Assembly: GCF_012932915.1 (NCBI RefSeq)
Contig: NZ_VCQU01000011.1
Location: 1-64,000 of the forward strand
Source: Antrihabitans stalactiti
GTDB lineage: Bacteria; Actinomycetota; Actinomycetes; Mycobacteriales; Mycobacteriaceae
Length of the DNA: 64,000 bases
Reading direction: 5' to 3'
Under the pieces are notes generated by a model, which did no database searches, was not told the DNA's origin, and was given only the letters and a program-made list of their open reading frames with translations. Within the stretch, counting starts at the first letter, position 1; each line of letters opens with the position of its first letter. Shown piece by piece: positions 18,449-27,956 of this stretch. The position numbers and the translations under genes are program-made.

Positions 18449-20464
18449 TTATCCGTCGATCGGCTTGGCACCCAACTCGGCCTGCAGCAGCGCTAGGGCG
18501 ACGTCGTCGGGATCACGGCGATCCGCGTTCTCGACCGGTTGGACCGCGGCGGCGAGCATCTCTTCTTCTTCCGCTGCCGTGGTGACAGCCGGATCCGGCG
18601 GCGGACCGGGATCGTCCGGGTAATCGGGTCCGTCGGGCAGCGGCACCTCGTCCTCGGGCGGCGGCGGAGCTGCCTGCGCCGGACCCTTCCGCTCCTGGCT
18701 CGGCCGCGAGTAACGCGGACCGCCCCCTTCACGCGCCGCAGACCGCTGCGGCTGGCTACGGGCAGGCTTCGCCGCCGGAGCGGCCGGACCTGCTCCGGCA
18801 GCACTGAGCACCTCGAAGTCGACGCCGAACACTGCACGCAGTGCATCCCTGATGACTTCGGCGTTGCGTGGCTCGACCAATCGCGCTGCAAGCGGACGTG
18901 ATTCGTGCGCGAGCACGATCGACTCGCCACGCACCTCGGCGACAGTCGCGCCGGACAGCATCACTTCGACGATCTTGCTGCGCTCACGAACCTTGGCGCG
19001 GACCTGCGCCCACGCCGCGCGGACCGCGTCGGCATCGGGGCGACCCGGCGCGGGAGGCGCCGCGGGAGGGGGCGGCACCTGTTGCGCGGGCGGCGCAGCC
19101 GCGACCGGCTCGGCGGGTGGCGGCTCGACGCGGGGACGGGCAACAACTCGCGGCGGCACGGGCTTTTCCTGCACAGGCTGAACCTGCTGAGCCGGCGGTT
19201 GTACTGGCGTCGATGCAGGCTTGGGCGGTTCTTCACGTTCGACACTGCGTCGACGAATCACCGGCGCATCGGTTGCGGGAGCGGGAGCCGAGGCTGCGGG
19301 CGCCGACCTCGCGACGGGGTTCTGCTCCAACCGCTCGATGCGTTGCAGCACGGCCGATTCCGCGTCCGACGCCGATGGCAGCAACATGCGCGCGCAGATG
19401 ACTTCGAGCAGCAAGCGAGGAGCAGTAGCACCGCGCATCTCGGTTAGACCGGCATGGAGCAACTCGGCGTACCTGGTCAGTGTGGCCGGCCCGATCCGCG
19501 ATGCTTCGTCTTTCATCCGTTCGAGCACGTCGACCGGGGCGTCCACGAGACCGCGTTCACCTGCGTCGGGAACGGCGCGCAGAAGTATCAGGTCGCGGAT
19601 GCGTTCGAGCAGGTCGACAGCGAAGCGTCGCGGATCGTGACCCGCTTCCATCACTTTGTCGACAGCACCGAACAGTGCGCCGCCATCACTCACGGCGAGC
19701 GCGTCGACCGCTTCGTCGATGAGCGCAATCTCGGTGACACCGAGCAGCGCGAGCGCCCGCGCATACGTGACGCCCTCCTCGCCCGCACCGGCGAGGAGTT
19801 GGTCGAGGATGCTGAGCGAATCGCGTGGTGAACCACCGCCGGCGCGAATGACCAGCGGATACACCGGATCCGCGACCGGCACATTCTCTTGGGCGCAGAT
19901 GCGTTGCAGCAGACCCTTCATCGTCAACGGCGGAAGCAGCCGGAACGGGTAGTGATGGGTGCGTGACCGAATGGTCGGCAGCACCTTGTCCGGCTCTGTC
20001 GTCGCGAAGATGAAGATGAGGTGCTCTGGCGGCTCTTCGACGATCTTCAGCAGCGCGTTGAAACCCTGCGTCGTGACCATGTGCGCCTCGTCGACGATGA
20101 ACACTCGGTACCGCGATTCGGCCGGCGAGAAGAACGCGCGGTCGCGAAGTTCACGAGTGTCGTCGACGCCGCCGTGGCTCGCCGCGTCGAGTTCGATCAC
20201 GTCCAGATTGCCCGGACCGCCGGGTGCGAGCGCCACGCACGACCCACAGACGCCGCAGGGCGTCGACGTCGGCCCTTCGGCACAGTTCAGAGACCGAGCG
20301 AGAATGCGTGCCGACGACGTTTTACCGCAGCCGCGAGGCCCGGAAAACAGGTACGCGTGGTTGACGCGACCAGCATCCAAGGCAGTGCTCAGCGGCTCGG
20401 TGACGTGCTCCTGCCCGACAACTTCAGCGAAAGTCGCGGGTCGATATTTCCGGTACAGGGCCAC
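18449..20464 (-). CDS. dnaX: DNA polymerase III subunit gamma/tau
   Basis: The clamp-loader ATPase subunit. It has Walker A GPRGCGKTSSARILARSLNC (about residues 43-62), the four-Cys zinc module, DELDAASHGGVDDTREL, the Walker B region VDEAHM, and the sensor ATTEPDKVLPTI. Domain III follows, then a Pro/Ala-rich linker (residues about 385-490) and the actinobacterial tau tail. It has 671 residues. GTG at 20464 starts the protein. The position matches Rv3721c, but the aminotransferase and ffs RNA that usually sit just upstream are 14 kb away here. Confidence 0.96.
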   Translation of the reverse strand: MALYRKYRPATFAEVVGQEHVTEPLSTALDAGRVNHAYLFSGPRGCGKTSSARILARSLNCAEGPTSTPCGVCGSCVALAPGGPGNLDVIELDAASHGGVDDTRELRDRAFFSPAESRYRVFIVDEAHMVTTQGFNALLKIVEEPPEHLIFIFATTEPDKVLPTIRSRTHHYPFRLLPPLTMKGLLQRICAQENVPVADPVYPLVIRAGGGSPRDSLSILDQLLAGAGEEGVTYARALALLGVTEIALIDEAVDALAVSDGGALFGAVDKVMEAGHDPRRFAVDLLERIRDLILLRAVPDAGERGLVDAPVDVLERMKDEASRIGPATLTRYAELLHAGLTEMRGATAPRLLLEVICARMLLPSASDAESAVLQRIERLEQNPVARSAPAASAPAPATDAPVIRRRSVEREEPPKPASTPVQPPAQQVQPVQEKPVPPRVVARPRVEPPPAEPVAAAPPAQQVPPPPAAPPAPGRPDADAVRAAWAQVRAKVRERSKIVEVMLSGATVAEVRGESIVLAHESRPLAARLVEPRNAEVIRDALRAVFGVDFEVLSAAGAGPAAPAAKPARSQPQRSAAREGGGPRYSRPSQERKGPAQAAPPPPEDEVPLPDGPDYPDDPGPPPDPAVTTAAEEEEMLAAAVQPVENADRRDPDDVALALLQAELGAKPIDG

Positions 20465-20522
20465 GCGCCGAGGGTACCGGCGCCGTCGGACATCGGTACC
20501 CCTGGCTGGTGATCGCGACCGA

Positions 20523-22511
20523 CTACTTCGTCTTGGTCAGGTCGTACACAGTCGCACTACCGACCTTGCTCGTTGGGAAGTTCGCAGCCACCCAGTCCGC
20601 AATGTCAGCATGGCCACCTGTTCGTTGCCGCGCAGCGCTCTCGTCCGGGTCCTCCGCCTGCGGCCCGCGTTCGTCGTCACCCTGGCCGCGGCTCTGCACG
20701 ATGTAGTAGGTCACTTGGCGGTTGCTGACGTAGGCCTTGAACTGGTCGAGGGTCGGTGTCGGGTCGTTCGAGAACCCACCGATGGCCATGACGGCGGTGT
20801 TGCTCGACAACTCCAGTCCCGCAGCAGGAGAAGATCGGTCGATCGCCGCTGACCACGTCGTATGCGTGGCAGAGAGCAACGCATCGAGTTCTGGATTGGC
20901 AGGTCCCCCACCGAACATCGCGGCCATCGCCGTGTTTCCCCGATTGTCGTCATCTTTGCGAACTGGCCCAACGCTCGGGCTGCCGCCGGTATGTGGCTGG
21001 CCCAGCGTCGCGACCGCGTAGGCCGACGAGCCGCCGAATCCCGCGATGACGCCGACGATCACGAGAGTCGAAGTGAACCTACGCAGTGCTTTCAGCGAGC
21101 TGAGTGCCACGCCGAGCGCAGCAACGACCGCCACAGCAAGAATGACCCAGCGCAGCCACGGGAACCAGTCCGCATTGCGGTGCAGCAGGACGAATCCCCA
21201 GACACCGGCCGCGAGAATGATTGCAGCCGAACCGAACCGGCCAAGCGCGCGGTCGCGAATCGTCCACATCTCGTGCACGCCGATGCCGATCAAACCCGCG
21301 ATGGCTGGCCCGATCGCGAGCGTGTAGTAGGCATGGATGTTGCCGTTCATGTAACTGAACACCAGTCCGTCGACGATCAGCCACAGGCCGAAAACGAGTG
21401 CCGCGCCACGAACCAGGTCGGTGCGTGGCCGCCGTCCGCGCGCGACAAGCACGAGCACGAACGCGAGCAGTGCCGCAGGAAGAAGCCAGCTGATCTCGAA
21501 GCCGATCTCACCGCCGAACAACCGGGTCAGGCCGTGTGATTCCGCACCGAATCCGCCGTGTCCACCGCGTGGCAACTCGAAGCCGGCCGGCATCTCGAAG
21601 GGCTGTTGAGGATTGCCCGGCCCGCGACCGCCCCCGTGGTTACGACCGAGTATTCGGGCAAAGCCGTTATATCCCAGGACCAGGTTCATGAAGGTGTTGT
21701 CCGTCGACCCAGCCATGAATGGGCGCGACGACTCAGGCCACATGATGGTCAGCAGGACGTACCAGCCGGACGACACGAGCAGCGCGCCGAGTGCACCGAC
21801 CAGATGCAGCAGCCGCTTCGGCAACGACGTCGGCGCGACGATGAGGTACGCCAACCCGAGCGCGGGCAACACCATCAAACCCTCGAGCATCTTCGCCAGG
21901 AACGCAAAGCCGAGTGCGACACCGGCAAGTGCGATCCACATCGCGCTCGCGCGTTGCAATGATCGGATGGTGCAATACGCGCCTGCCATCATCAGCAACA
22001 CCATGACTGCGTCTGGGTTGTTGAAGCGGAACATCATGGCTGCTACCGGTAACAGGGCCAACGCCGAGCCTGCGAGCAAGCCTGCACCCCGGCCACTGAC
22101 CCGCGCGACCGCTCCATAGAGCAAAGCGACGGCAGCGACGGCCATCAGAGCCTGCGGAACGAGCATGCTCGCGCTACTGAAACCGAAGAGCTGACCGGAC
22201 AGACCCATCACCCACTGCGAGACCGGCGGTTTGTCGACGGTGATGAAGTTTCCGGTGTCGAGCGAACCGAAGAGCAGGGCTTTCCAGTCCTTCGCACCGG
22301 CTTGGGTGGCCCCCGCGTAGAACTGGTTACCCATTCCGTTGATCGTGATGTTCCACAAATAGGCGACCGCGGTACCCACCAGGAGGACGATCAGTCCCAC
22401 GCGCTCCCACCTGGACTTGGACAGACCCCAATGTCGGTCGTCCGCCTTGTGGACGGGGCCGTCGGTCGGCGCGGAGCTCTCGGTAGGTTCAATAGCAATC
22501 GTCGATGTCAC
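20523..22511 (-). CDS. Glycosyltransferase family 39 membrane protein
   Basis: A polytopic membrane glycosyltransferase of the PMT/ArnT type, which uses polyprenyl-phosphate sugars on the outer face of the membrane. The diagnostic first loop is GNFITVDKPPVSQWVMGLSGQLFG, with the catalytic acidic residue. About twelve helices follow, with a Gly-rich loop near residue 320 (NHGGGRGPGNPQQ). The C-terminal soluble domain ends with FKAYVSNRQVTYYIVQ. I chose GTG at 22511 (GAGG upstream), giving 662 residues. The acceptor is unknown. Confidence 0.88.
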   Translation of the reverse strand: MTSTIAIEPTESSAPTDGPVHKADDRHWGLSKSRWERVGLIVLLVGTAVAYLWNITINGMGNQFYAGATQAGAKDWKALLFGSLDTGNFITVDKPPVSQWVMGLSGQLFGFSSASMLVPQALMAVAAVALLYGAVARVSGRGAGLLAGSALALLPVAAMMFRFNNPDAVMVLLMMAGAYCTIRSLQRASAMWIALAGVALGFAFLAKMLEGLMVLPALGLAYLIVAPTSLPKRLLHLVGALGALLVSSGWYVLLTIMWPESSRPFMAGSTDNTFMNLVLGYNGFARILGRNHGGGRGPGNPQQPFEMPAGFELPRGGHGGFGAESHGLTRLFGGEIGFEISWLLPAALLAFVLVLVARGRRPRTDLVRGAALVFGLWLIVDGLVFSYMNGNIHAYYTLAIGPAIAGLIGIGVHEMWTIRDRALGRFGSAAIILAAGVWGFVLLHRNADWFPWLRWVILAVAVVAALGVALSSLKALRRFTSTLVIVGVIAGFGGSSAYAVATLGQPHTGGSPSVGPVRKDDDNRGNTAMAAMFGGGPANPELDALLSATHTTWSAAIDRSSPAAGLELSSNTAVMAIGGFSNDPTPTLDQFKAYVSNRQVTYYIVQSRGQGDDERGPQAEDPDESAARQRTGGHADIADWVAANFPTSKVGSATVYDLTKTK

Positions 22512-22679
22512 CGGAACAGCCTCTATCGGCGAGCGCACCTGGACCTGTGCGCGAGCTGGCAGTTTCCTGCGAGTGGCAAACGGGTATTCACGGGAAGTTC
22601 TCAAGTCCCGTCCAGCGTTGCATCAGGACGAAGGATGAGTCTTGGCCTCCAATGGGTCTCGACCGGACAGGAGGCAGAC

Positions 22680-23369
22680 ATGGTTACCTCGCTACTGCAG
22701 CGCTCGGCCGTCGTACTTCTGCACGGCCAACCTGGCGATGTGTCGGATTGGGCTGCTGTCGCGTCGGCATTGCCCGACGAGGTAGACGTCGTCGTCCTCG
22801 ATCGGCCGGGATACGGAGCGAACCCGCTGCCACCAGCCACTATCGACGGCAACGCCCGTTGGTTGATCAGCGAACTCGACAAAGCCGGCATCCGCGATGC
22901 AATTGTCGTGGGGCATTCCTACGGCGGCGGAGTTGCGCTCGCCGCAGCGGCGCTGGCTCCTGACCGGGTCCGCGGCTTGGTTCTGATCTCCAGCATCGGC
23001 CCGAGCTGCTTGAAATGGTGGGACTACCTGTTGGCGGCGCCGATCGTCGGGCCGGTCGCGTCGATCGCCATGTGCGCGATGTTGCCGGGTGCACCGTGGC
23101 GTTCGTTCCTTTTCGAGCAGCGCGAATTGGTCCGGTCGCTCGGTCGGTTGCTCGGCCGACTCGATGCGATCGACATGCCGACCCTGATCATCGCCGACCC
23201 AGCCGACAGCGTGGTCCCCGTGGCGACCGCACAGCTGCTGAACGAACAATTGCTGGACTCGAAGCTCGAACTCGTCGCCGAGGGCGGCCACAGCCTGCCG
23301 AAGACCATCCCGGACACGATTGCGGCGGCGATCGCTGCACACGTCGCCGCTGTGGGAGCACGCCTTTGA
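22680..23369 (+). CDS. Alpha/beta hydrolase
   Basis: A 229-residue alpha/beta-hydrolase-fold enzyme. The oxyanion motif is LLHGQPGDVSDW, the nucleophile Ser lies in VVGHSYGGGVAL, the likely Asp in LIIADPADSVVP, and the His in AEGGHSLPK. ATG at 22680 is chosen because AGGAGG lies 7 bases upstream; the open frame extends further but without a better start. It is divergent from the GT39 gene. The substrate cannot be assigned. Confidence 0.88.
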   Translation: MVTSLLQRSAVVLLHGQPGDVSDWAAVASALPDEVDVVVLDRPGYGANPLPPATIDGNARWLISELDKAGIRDAIVVGHSYGGGVALAAAALAPDRVRGLVLISSIGPSCLKWWDYLLAAPIVGPVASIAMCAMLPGAPWRSFLFEQRELVRSLGRLLGRLDAIDMPTLIIADPADSVVPVATAQLLNEQLLDSKLELVAEGGHSLPKTIPDTIAAAIAAHVAAVGARL

Positions 23370-23385
23370 CCGCACCCCACCCCTC

Positions 23386-23425
23386 GTGAGTCTTTTAGGA
23401 GTCCCTGGACTCCTAAAAGACTCAC
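23386..23425. repeat. 40-bp palindromic intergenic repeat
   Basis: Full copy of the dispersed palindrome with TAGGAGTCC/GGACTCCTA inner arms, 16 bp after the hydrolase stop. The T/A variant at the N position is matched on both arms, a compensating change. Confidence 0.9.
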
Positions 23426-23479
23426 GACAGTTCGGTTGGGAATACCTGGGTGTCATGGTCGATCGGTAGCGTGCCGAGT

Positions 23480-24568
23480 ATGACGATCAACGGTGTCGAT
23501 CTACTCGTCCGCCGCGACGATCCGCGGGTGTGCGAAGTGCGTGAGGTCACTGTCGATGAACCGCGAGACGGGCAGGCAGTACTGCGGATTCAGCGGTTTG
23601 CCGTTACCGCCAACAACGTCACGTATGCGACTGCGGGCGATGTGCTCGGCTATTGGAAGTTCTTCCCGGTGGACTCCACCTGGGGGCGCGTCCCGGCGTG
23701 GGGGTTCGCGGAGGTGGTGGCGTCACGGTCCGAGCTGCTCGACGAAGGCGACCGGCTGTACGGCTTCTGGCCGATGTCTTCGCACGCAACGATCGAACCG
23801 ACCGGACGCAAGGGCTCCCGGTTGATCGACGCCACCGCCCATCGCGTGCCGTTACCGCCGTTGTACAACGCGTACTTGCCCGCCGGTGCCGAAGATTCGC
23901 GGCGCGAAGAGCTCGAATCCTTGCTGCGCCCGCTGTTCGGGACGGCGTGGTTGATCGCAGATTCGTTGGCGCAGGAAGGGTTTCACAACGCAGCGAGCGT
24001 GCTGCTGTCGAGCGCATCCAGCAAGACTGCCGCCGCGACGGCGTGGTGCTTGGCTCAGTACGAGCACCGCCCCCAGATCGTCGGCCTGACGTCGGTGCGT
24101 AATCGCGAGTTCGTCGAGCGGCTCCCGGGCTACGACGAGACCGTGACCTACGACGACTTGACCACCGCGTCCATCGCCACGCCCGTCGTATTCGTCGACG
24201 TTGCCGGAAGTGCAGCGGTCCGGGAGTCGGTGCATCGGCATTGCGAGTCCGACCTCGCCTTCTCCCTCATCGTGGGCAGCACCCACTGGGAAAACCCCGG
24301 CGGGTGGAGCGGTAGCGCGGACCTTCCCGGACCGACTCCACAGATGTTCTTCGCCCCTTCACAGGGTGTGAAGCGGGCGGAAGAACTCGGGCGAGGTGAG
24401 TTCGTCCGCCTCGTCAGCACAGCGCAGACGGAGTACACCGAGGTCTACGGGAAATCGACCGAAGTACGGCTGGCAACGACACCCGACATGGTCGTGCAGG
24501 CGTGGATCGACCAAGTAAACGGCAATACGGACGCCTCGACAGGCATCGTCGCAACGCTGAGTGGATAA
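23480..24568 (+). CDS. DUF2855 family protein
   Basis: A 362-residue protein of the DUF2855 family. Typical stretches are RFAVTANNVTYATAGDVLGYWKFFP, WGFAEVV and LLSSASSKTAAATAWCLAQ. The layout resembles a zinc-free medium-chain dehydrogenase/quinone oxidoreductase, with a nucleotide-binding-like segment in the second half. No enzymatic activity is established. I chose ATG at 23480; an earlier ATG at 23450 has no better support. Confidence 0.85.
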   Translation: MTINGVDLLVRRDDPRVCEVREVTVDEPRDGQAVLRIQRFAVTANNVTYATAGDVLGYWKFFPVDSTWGRVPAWGFAEVVASRSELLDEGDRLYGFWPMSSHATIEPTGRKGSRLIDATAHRVPLPPLYNAYLPAGAEDSRREELESLLRPLFGTAWLIADSLAQEGFHNAASVLLSSASSKTAAATAWCLAQYEHRPQIVGLTSVRNREFVERLPGYDETVTYDDLTTASIATPVVFVDVAGSAAVRESVHRHCESDLAFSLIVGSTHWENPGGWSGSADLPGPTPQMFFAPSQGVKRAEELGRGEFVRLVSTAQTEYTEVYGKSTEVRLATTPDMVVQAWIDQVNGNTDASTGIVATLSG

Positions 24569-24628
24569 GTCTCCGTTGACCTTCCCAACTCCAACCGCGA
24601 ATGGCTAACCTCCCGCTACGCTCGGCGG

Positions 24629-26440
24629 ATGACGCGCCAGACTATGCCGAAGTCCCGCACTCGATCGGATGAGCACATCGCGTCGCAGGTCGCCGAGTGT
24701 CCCGAATTTGCGGGCCTCGACCTCGAAACCATCGAGAAACTCGTCGAACTCGGCACAGTCATCGAGCTAACGAGTGGCGCCACGCTCTACAGCGCTGGAC
24801 AGCCTTCGGACCGAATCTATGTCGTCACGCACGGTCGCCTTCGCGTCACCTCCAACGAGGTTCTCGTCGGCTACATCGGCAGGCTCCAAACCGTCGGTGA
24901 GATGGGCGTTCTCACCGAAGAGCCGCGCACGTCGACGGTGCGCGCGGTCCGCGACAGCGTGATCCTGAGCATCGATGCCGACATCTACCGAGACTTCATG
25001 GACAAGCACCCGACGGGATACCGGGCGCTGATGAAGGTGGCGCTGACGCGGCTTCGGCAGGGTCCGCGAGCGAAATCGACAGCGTCGGGCGTCAAGGGAA
25101 CCTTCGCCGTCATTCCGAGTACTGCCGACGTGCCGGTGCGGGTGTTGGCAGAGACCATGGTCAATCGGCTGTCGGGCTGGCCATCGGCGCGGCTGATCAC
25201 TGCACAGCACGTCGACGCTGCGCTCGGTGAGGGAACGGCACGCGCACCACTCGACGACGGTGAAGCATCCGCCCGCATCGCCGACTGGCTCGACGACCTC
25301 GAACGCACCCATCACTACCTGGTCTTTGCGGCGGACTCCGGCCGCGATCCCTGGGCGGCGCGCTGCCTACACAACGCGGACCGTGTTCTCGTACTCGCCG
25401 AGGCGCTCGCGACCCCGGCAGCCGTCCCGGTGCTGGAGGAGTTGCGCAGCCACGGCATGGTCGCCCCAGTCGAGCTCGTCTTGCTTCGCCCAGAAGGCGA
25501 TTCGTCGCCGCACACGATGGCCTGGCGAGAAGTCACCGGCGCCCGCGCGCATTACTTCGTCCACCCGTGGGAGCGGGCCGAACTCGATTCCCTCGCGCGC
25601 CAGGTCACCAACCGCGGCATCACCCTCGTCCTCGGCGGCGGTGGCGCCCGCGGGTTCGCGCACATCGGTCTGGTCCGTGCGCTCGAAGACATGGGCATCC
25701 GCGTCGATGTCACCGGCGGGACGAGCATGGGCGCGTTCATGGCGGCATTGGTGGCCTGCGGATACAACAGCATGGACATGACCGAGATCGCGCGCGAGAC
25801 CTTCGTTCGCGTGAACTACCTCAACGACTGGGCGGTCCCCCGCGCTTCGTTGATCCGCGGTCAAAGGTTCGCGGGCCGGCTGCACGACATCTTCGGCGAT
25901 CGGACCATCGAGGACCTTCGTCGGACCTTCTTCTGCGTCGGCACGAACATCACGACCGGCCAGGCGAAAATCGCCGATCGCGGTGAGCTGTACCGCTGGC
26001 TCGCGGTGAGCATGGCAATCCCAGGTGTTGCGCCGCCGGTCGCGTTCGACGGCGAGTTGCTGTGCGACGGTGGCGTTGTCGACAACCTGCCGATCGACGT
26101 GATGCGCGGACTGGAACGTGGCGCCGTCATCGCCTGCAACGTCAGTACCGACGGCGCGCTGCTCGCGCCGGGTGCCGGTCTCGGCGAACCCGACCTGCAG
26201 GCGATGCTGAACTGGAAGGGCGCGACGAAAGCACCGTCGCTACCTGAAATCCTGGTCCGGACGGCGATGTTGTCGAGTGCGGTCGCGGTCGAGGCATCGG
26301 CGCGCAACGCCGACGTCTACGTCAAGATGCCGGTGCAAGACTTCCGCATTTTCGATTGGAAGGGTCTCGACGCGCTGGTCGAACTCGGTTACGAGCACGG
26401 GCGCGCACAGTTGGAGCTACTGCGCGACCGGCTCGTGTGA
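24629..26440 (+). CDS. Patatin-like phospholipase with cyclic-nucleotide-binding domain
   Basis: A 603-residue NTE-like protein. Residues about 20-145 form a cNMP-binding beta-roll (TLYSAGQPSDRIYVVTHGRLRV, then VGEMGVLTEEPRTSTVRA). Residues about 325-500 form the patatin domain: oxyanion loop VLGGGGARGFAHIGLVRAL, nucleophile GTSMG, and catalytic Asp in CDGGVVDNLP. It probably hydrolyses lysophospholipids or acyl esters at the membrane, possibly modulated by a nucleotide. It overlaps the convergent MgtE_N-like gene by 24 bp. Confidence 0.92.
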   Translation: MTRQTMPKSRTRSDEHIASQVAECPEFAGLDLETIEKLVELGTVIELTSGATLYSAGQPSDRIYVVTHGRLRVTSNEVLVGYIGRLQTVGEMGVLTEEPRTSTVRAVRDSVILSIDADIYRDFMDKHPTGYRALMKVALTRLRQGPRAKSTASGVKGTFAVIPSTADVPVRVLAETMVNRLSGWPSARLITAQHVDAALGEGTARAPLDDGEASARIADWLDDLERTHHYLVFAADSGRDPWAARCLHNADRVLVLAEALATPAAVPVLEELRSHGMVAPVELVLLRPEGDSSPHTMAWREVTGARAHYFVHPWERAELDSLARQVTNRGITLVLGGGGARGFAHIGLVRALEDMGIRVDVTGGTSMGAFMAALVACGYNSMDMTEIARETFVRVNYLNDWAVPRASLIRGQRFAGRLHDIFGDRTIEDLRRTFFCVGTNITTGQAKIADRGELYRWLAVSMAIPGVAPPVAFDGELLCDGGVVDNLPIDVMRGLERGAVIACNVSTDGALLAPGAGLGEPDLQAMLNWKGATKAPSLPEILVRTAMLSSAVAVEASARNADVYVKMPVQDFRIFDWKGLDALVELGYEHGRAQLELLRDRLV

Positions 26441-27607
26441 GGTCGCTGCGTTCGTGATCGAAATGCCGTGCACCTCGGCGCGAGCGACTATTCGCTCGTA
26501 GAGGTGATGGTCGACGTCACCGATCGCGCGGATGATTCCGGCGAACTCGCGGTGCTTGTCGTCGGGCATGCGCGCGACGAGGTCGAGCAGCACTTCCCAA
26601 TATTCGCCGATGAGCGCAGCATCGGTGACCGCGTCGAGCGTCACCGTGTTCGCCATGATCCGCGCAACGGCGGCGCGGTTGTCCTCGCCCATCATGGTGA
26701 TCAGAAGCAGGACCTGGCCCCACAGATCGCTTTCCTCTGCGGTGCGCAGGATGTTCGCTTGCAGGTGCTTTTCGCGCAGCGCAGGCAAATTCACGACGCG
26801 GGCGCGCGAGGAATCCGACATCGCGGCGACGACCGGCAGCACATCCGACCACAGTCCGCGCTGGTCGACAGCACGGATGTAGCCGTCGATGAGTTCCTCG
26901 TCCTGGGCAGCGAGAATGTCGCCGAGTTCGCGCTTGAAGCCGTAGCTGACATGGATCAGCAAGGAGAGGAATCCCGACAGCAATCCCTCGGGGTCTTCCT
27001 GGACGCGGACGAGCAGGCGTTGCACTCGTTCGGGCGGAAGCATTCTGAAGATGTGGTCTACGCGGTTCTTCGACTCCATCAGGAACGCAACGCGCAGCAG
27101 ACGACTTTCGTCGTGCAGCGCCTCTTCCACCGCGAGCATCGTGTCGTCGGAGACATAGTCGACGAATCGGCTCATCGTGACCAGGTCGTCTCGCGAATCC
27201 AGTTCCAAGGCAACGTCGACGACGAGATCGACCGGGAACAGCCGAATCGCATCGCGAGCACGCCGTGGATCCAGGTGCATACAGACGTCCGCAAGAAACG
27301 GCGTTGCCAGTCGTTGCCCGAGAGTGACCACGCGCCGAGCCTGGATCTCCACCGCGACGCCTGCGACCACCATCGGGTCGATGCCTCGGGCAATCTTCGC
27401 GGCGAGCACGGTCGGAACGTGTTCGAACACCTGGGCCAGCCGACGAAAGAACGGGCGATCTTCCTCCAGCAAATGTTCGGTCACGGACTCTCGAAGCATT
27501 CGCAGCGACTCTGCCGAAGCACCCCCGAGGAACTCGAGTTCGTCTGGCTCGACGCCGAGCACGCGACCGAGCTTGATGACCTCGGCCTGACTTGCCAGCA
27601 GACTCAT
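26417..27607 (-). CDS. MgtE_N-like helical-repeat protein, copy 1
   Basis: A 396-residue all-helical protein made of repeated units resembling the intracellular N-terminal domain of MgtE, without any transport domain (VVTLGQRLATPFLADVCMHLDP, then ARDAIRLFPVDLVVDVALEL). It is a clear paralogue of the 60795-62801 product: both start with EIIKL/VIKLGRVLG and share the P-Y/H-L-DPR motif and the LVDFV/FVDYVSDD segment. It overlaps the small gene upstream by ATGA. The function is unknown; a scaffold or binding role is likely. Confidence 0.7.
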   Translation of the reverse strand: MSLLASQAEVIKLGRVLGVEPDELEFLGGASAESLRMLRESVTEHLLEEDRPFFRRLAQVFEHVPTVLAAKIARGIDPMVVAGVAVEIQARRVVTLGQRLATPFLADVCMHLDPRRARDAIRLFPVDLVVDVALELDSRDDLVTMSRFVDYVSDDTMLAVEEALHDESRLLRVAFLMESKNRVDHIFRMLPPERVQRLLVRVQEDPEGLLSGFLSLLIHVSYGFKRELGDILAAQDEELIDGYIRAVDQRGLWSDVLPVVAAMSDSSRARVVNLPALREKHLQANILRTAEESDLWGQVLLLITMMGEDNRAAVARIMANTVTLDAVTDAALIGEYWEVLLDLVARMPDDKHREFAGIIRAIGDVDHHLYERIVARAEVHGISITNAATSHEPVAQ

Positions 27608-27828
27608 CGTCGTCCTCGCGTCGCAAACTTGTAGATCCGGCCGACCGGCAGGAAGCCCATCGCCTTGTCCATCGCCTGCTGCATCTGCGATCGATGAGTT
27701 TCCTTGGCCTGATCGATCAGTCCGGTGAGCCTTGCAACATCGTCGAGGCTCAGGTCACGCAATTCGGCAAGGCTCGATGGTGGCAGCCGCAAAGTGACCG
27801 CCAACTGGTTGATGGACGTGACTCGCAT
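27604..27828 (-). CDS. Small partner of MgtE_N-like protein, copy 1
   Basis: A 74-residue protein starting MRVTSINQLAVTLRLPPSS and ending with a basic tail (PVGRIYKFATRGRR). Its stop overlaps the MgtE_N-like gene as ATGA. A similarly sized protein with a comparable Leu-Pro...Gly-Arg/Lys basic end precedes the second MgtE_N-like gene at 62798. The pairing is therefore conserved, and the two probably form a complex. I chose ATG at 27828. Confidence 0.65.
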   Translation of the reverse strand: MRVTSINQLAVTLRLPPSSLAELRDLSLDDVARLTGLIDQAKETHRSQMQQAMDKAMGFLPVGRIYKFATRGRR

Positions 27829-27860
27829 CCGCGAAAGCCTAGTCAGCGCCCCACCTGGTC

Positions 27861-27900
27861 GTGAGTCTTTTCGGAGTCCCTGGACTCCGAAAAGACTCAC
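27861..27900. repeat. 40-bp palindromic intergenic repeat
   Basis: Full copy with perfect 19-bp arms and a CT centre. Unlike the other copies it lies between two divergent genes, upstream of both the small minus-strand gene and amtB. A pure terminator role is therefore hard to hold for this copy. Confidence 0.9.
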
Positions 27901-27956
27901 GAGGAGAGCAGCCTCTATTCTCGTTCGAGCATTTCCGCCGTGCGAAGGAGACCTAC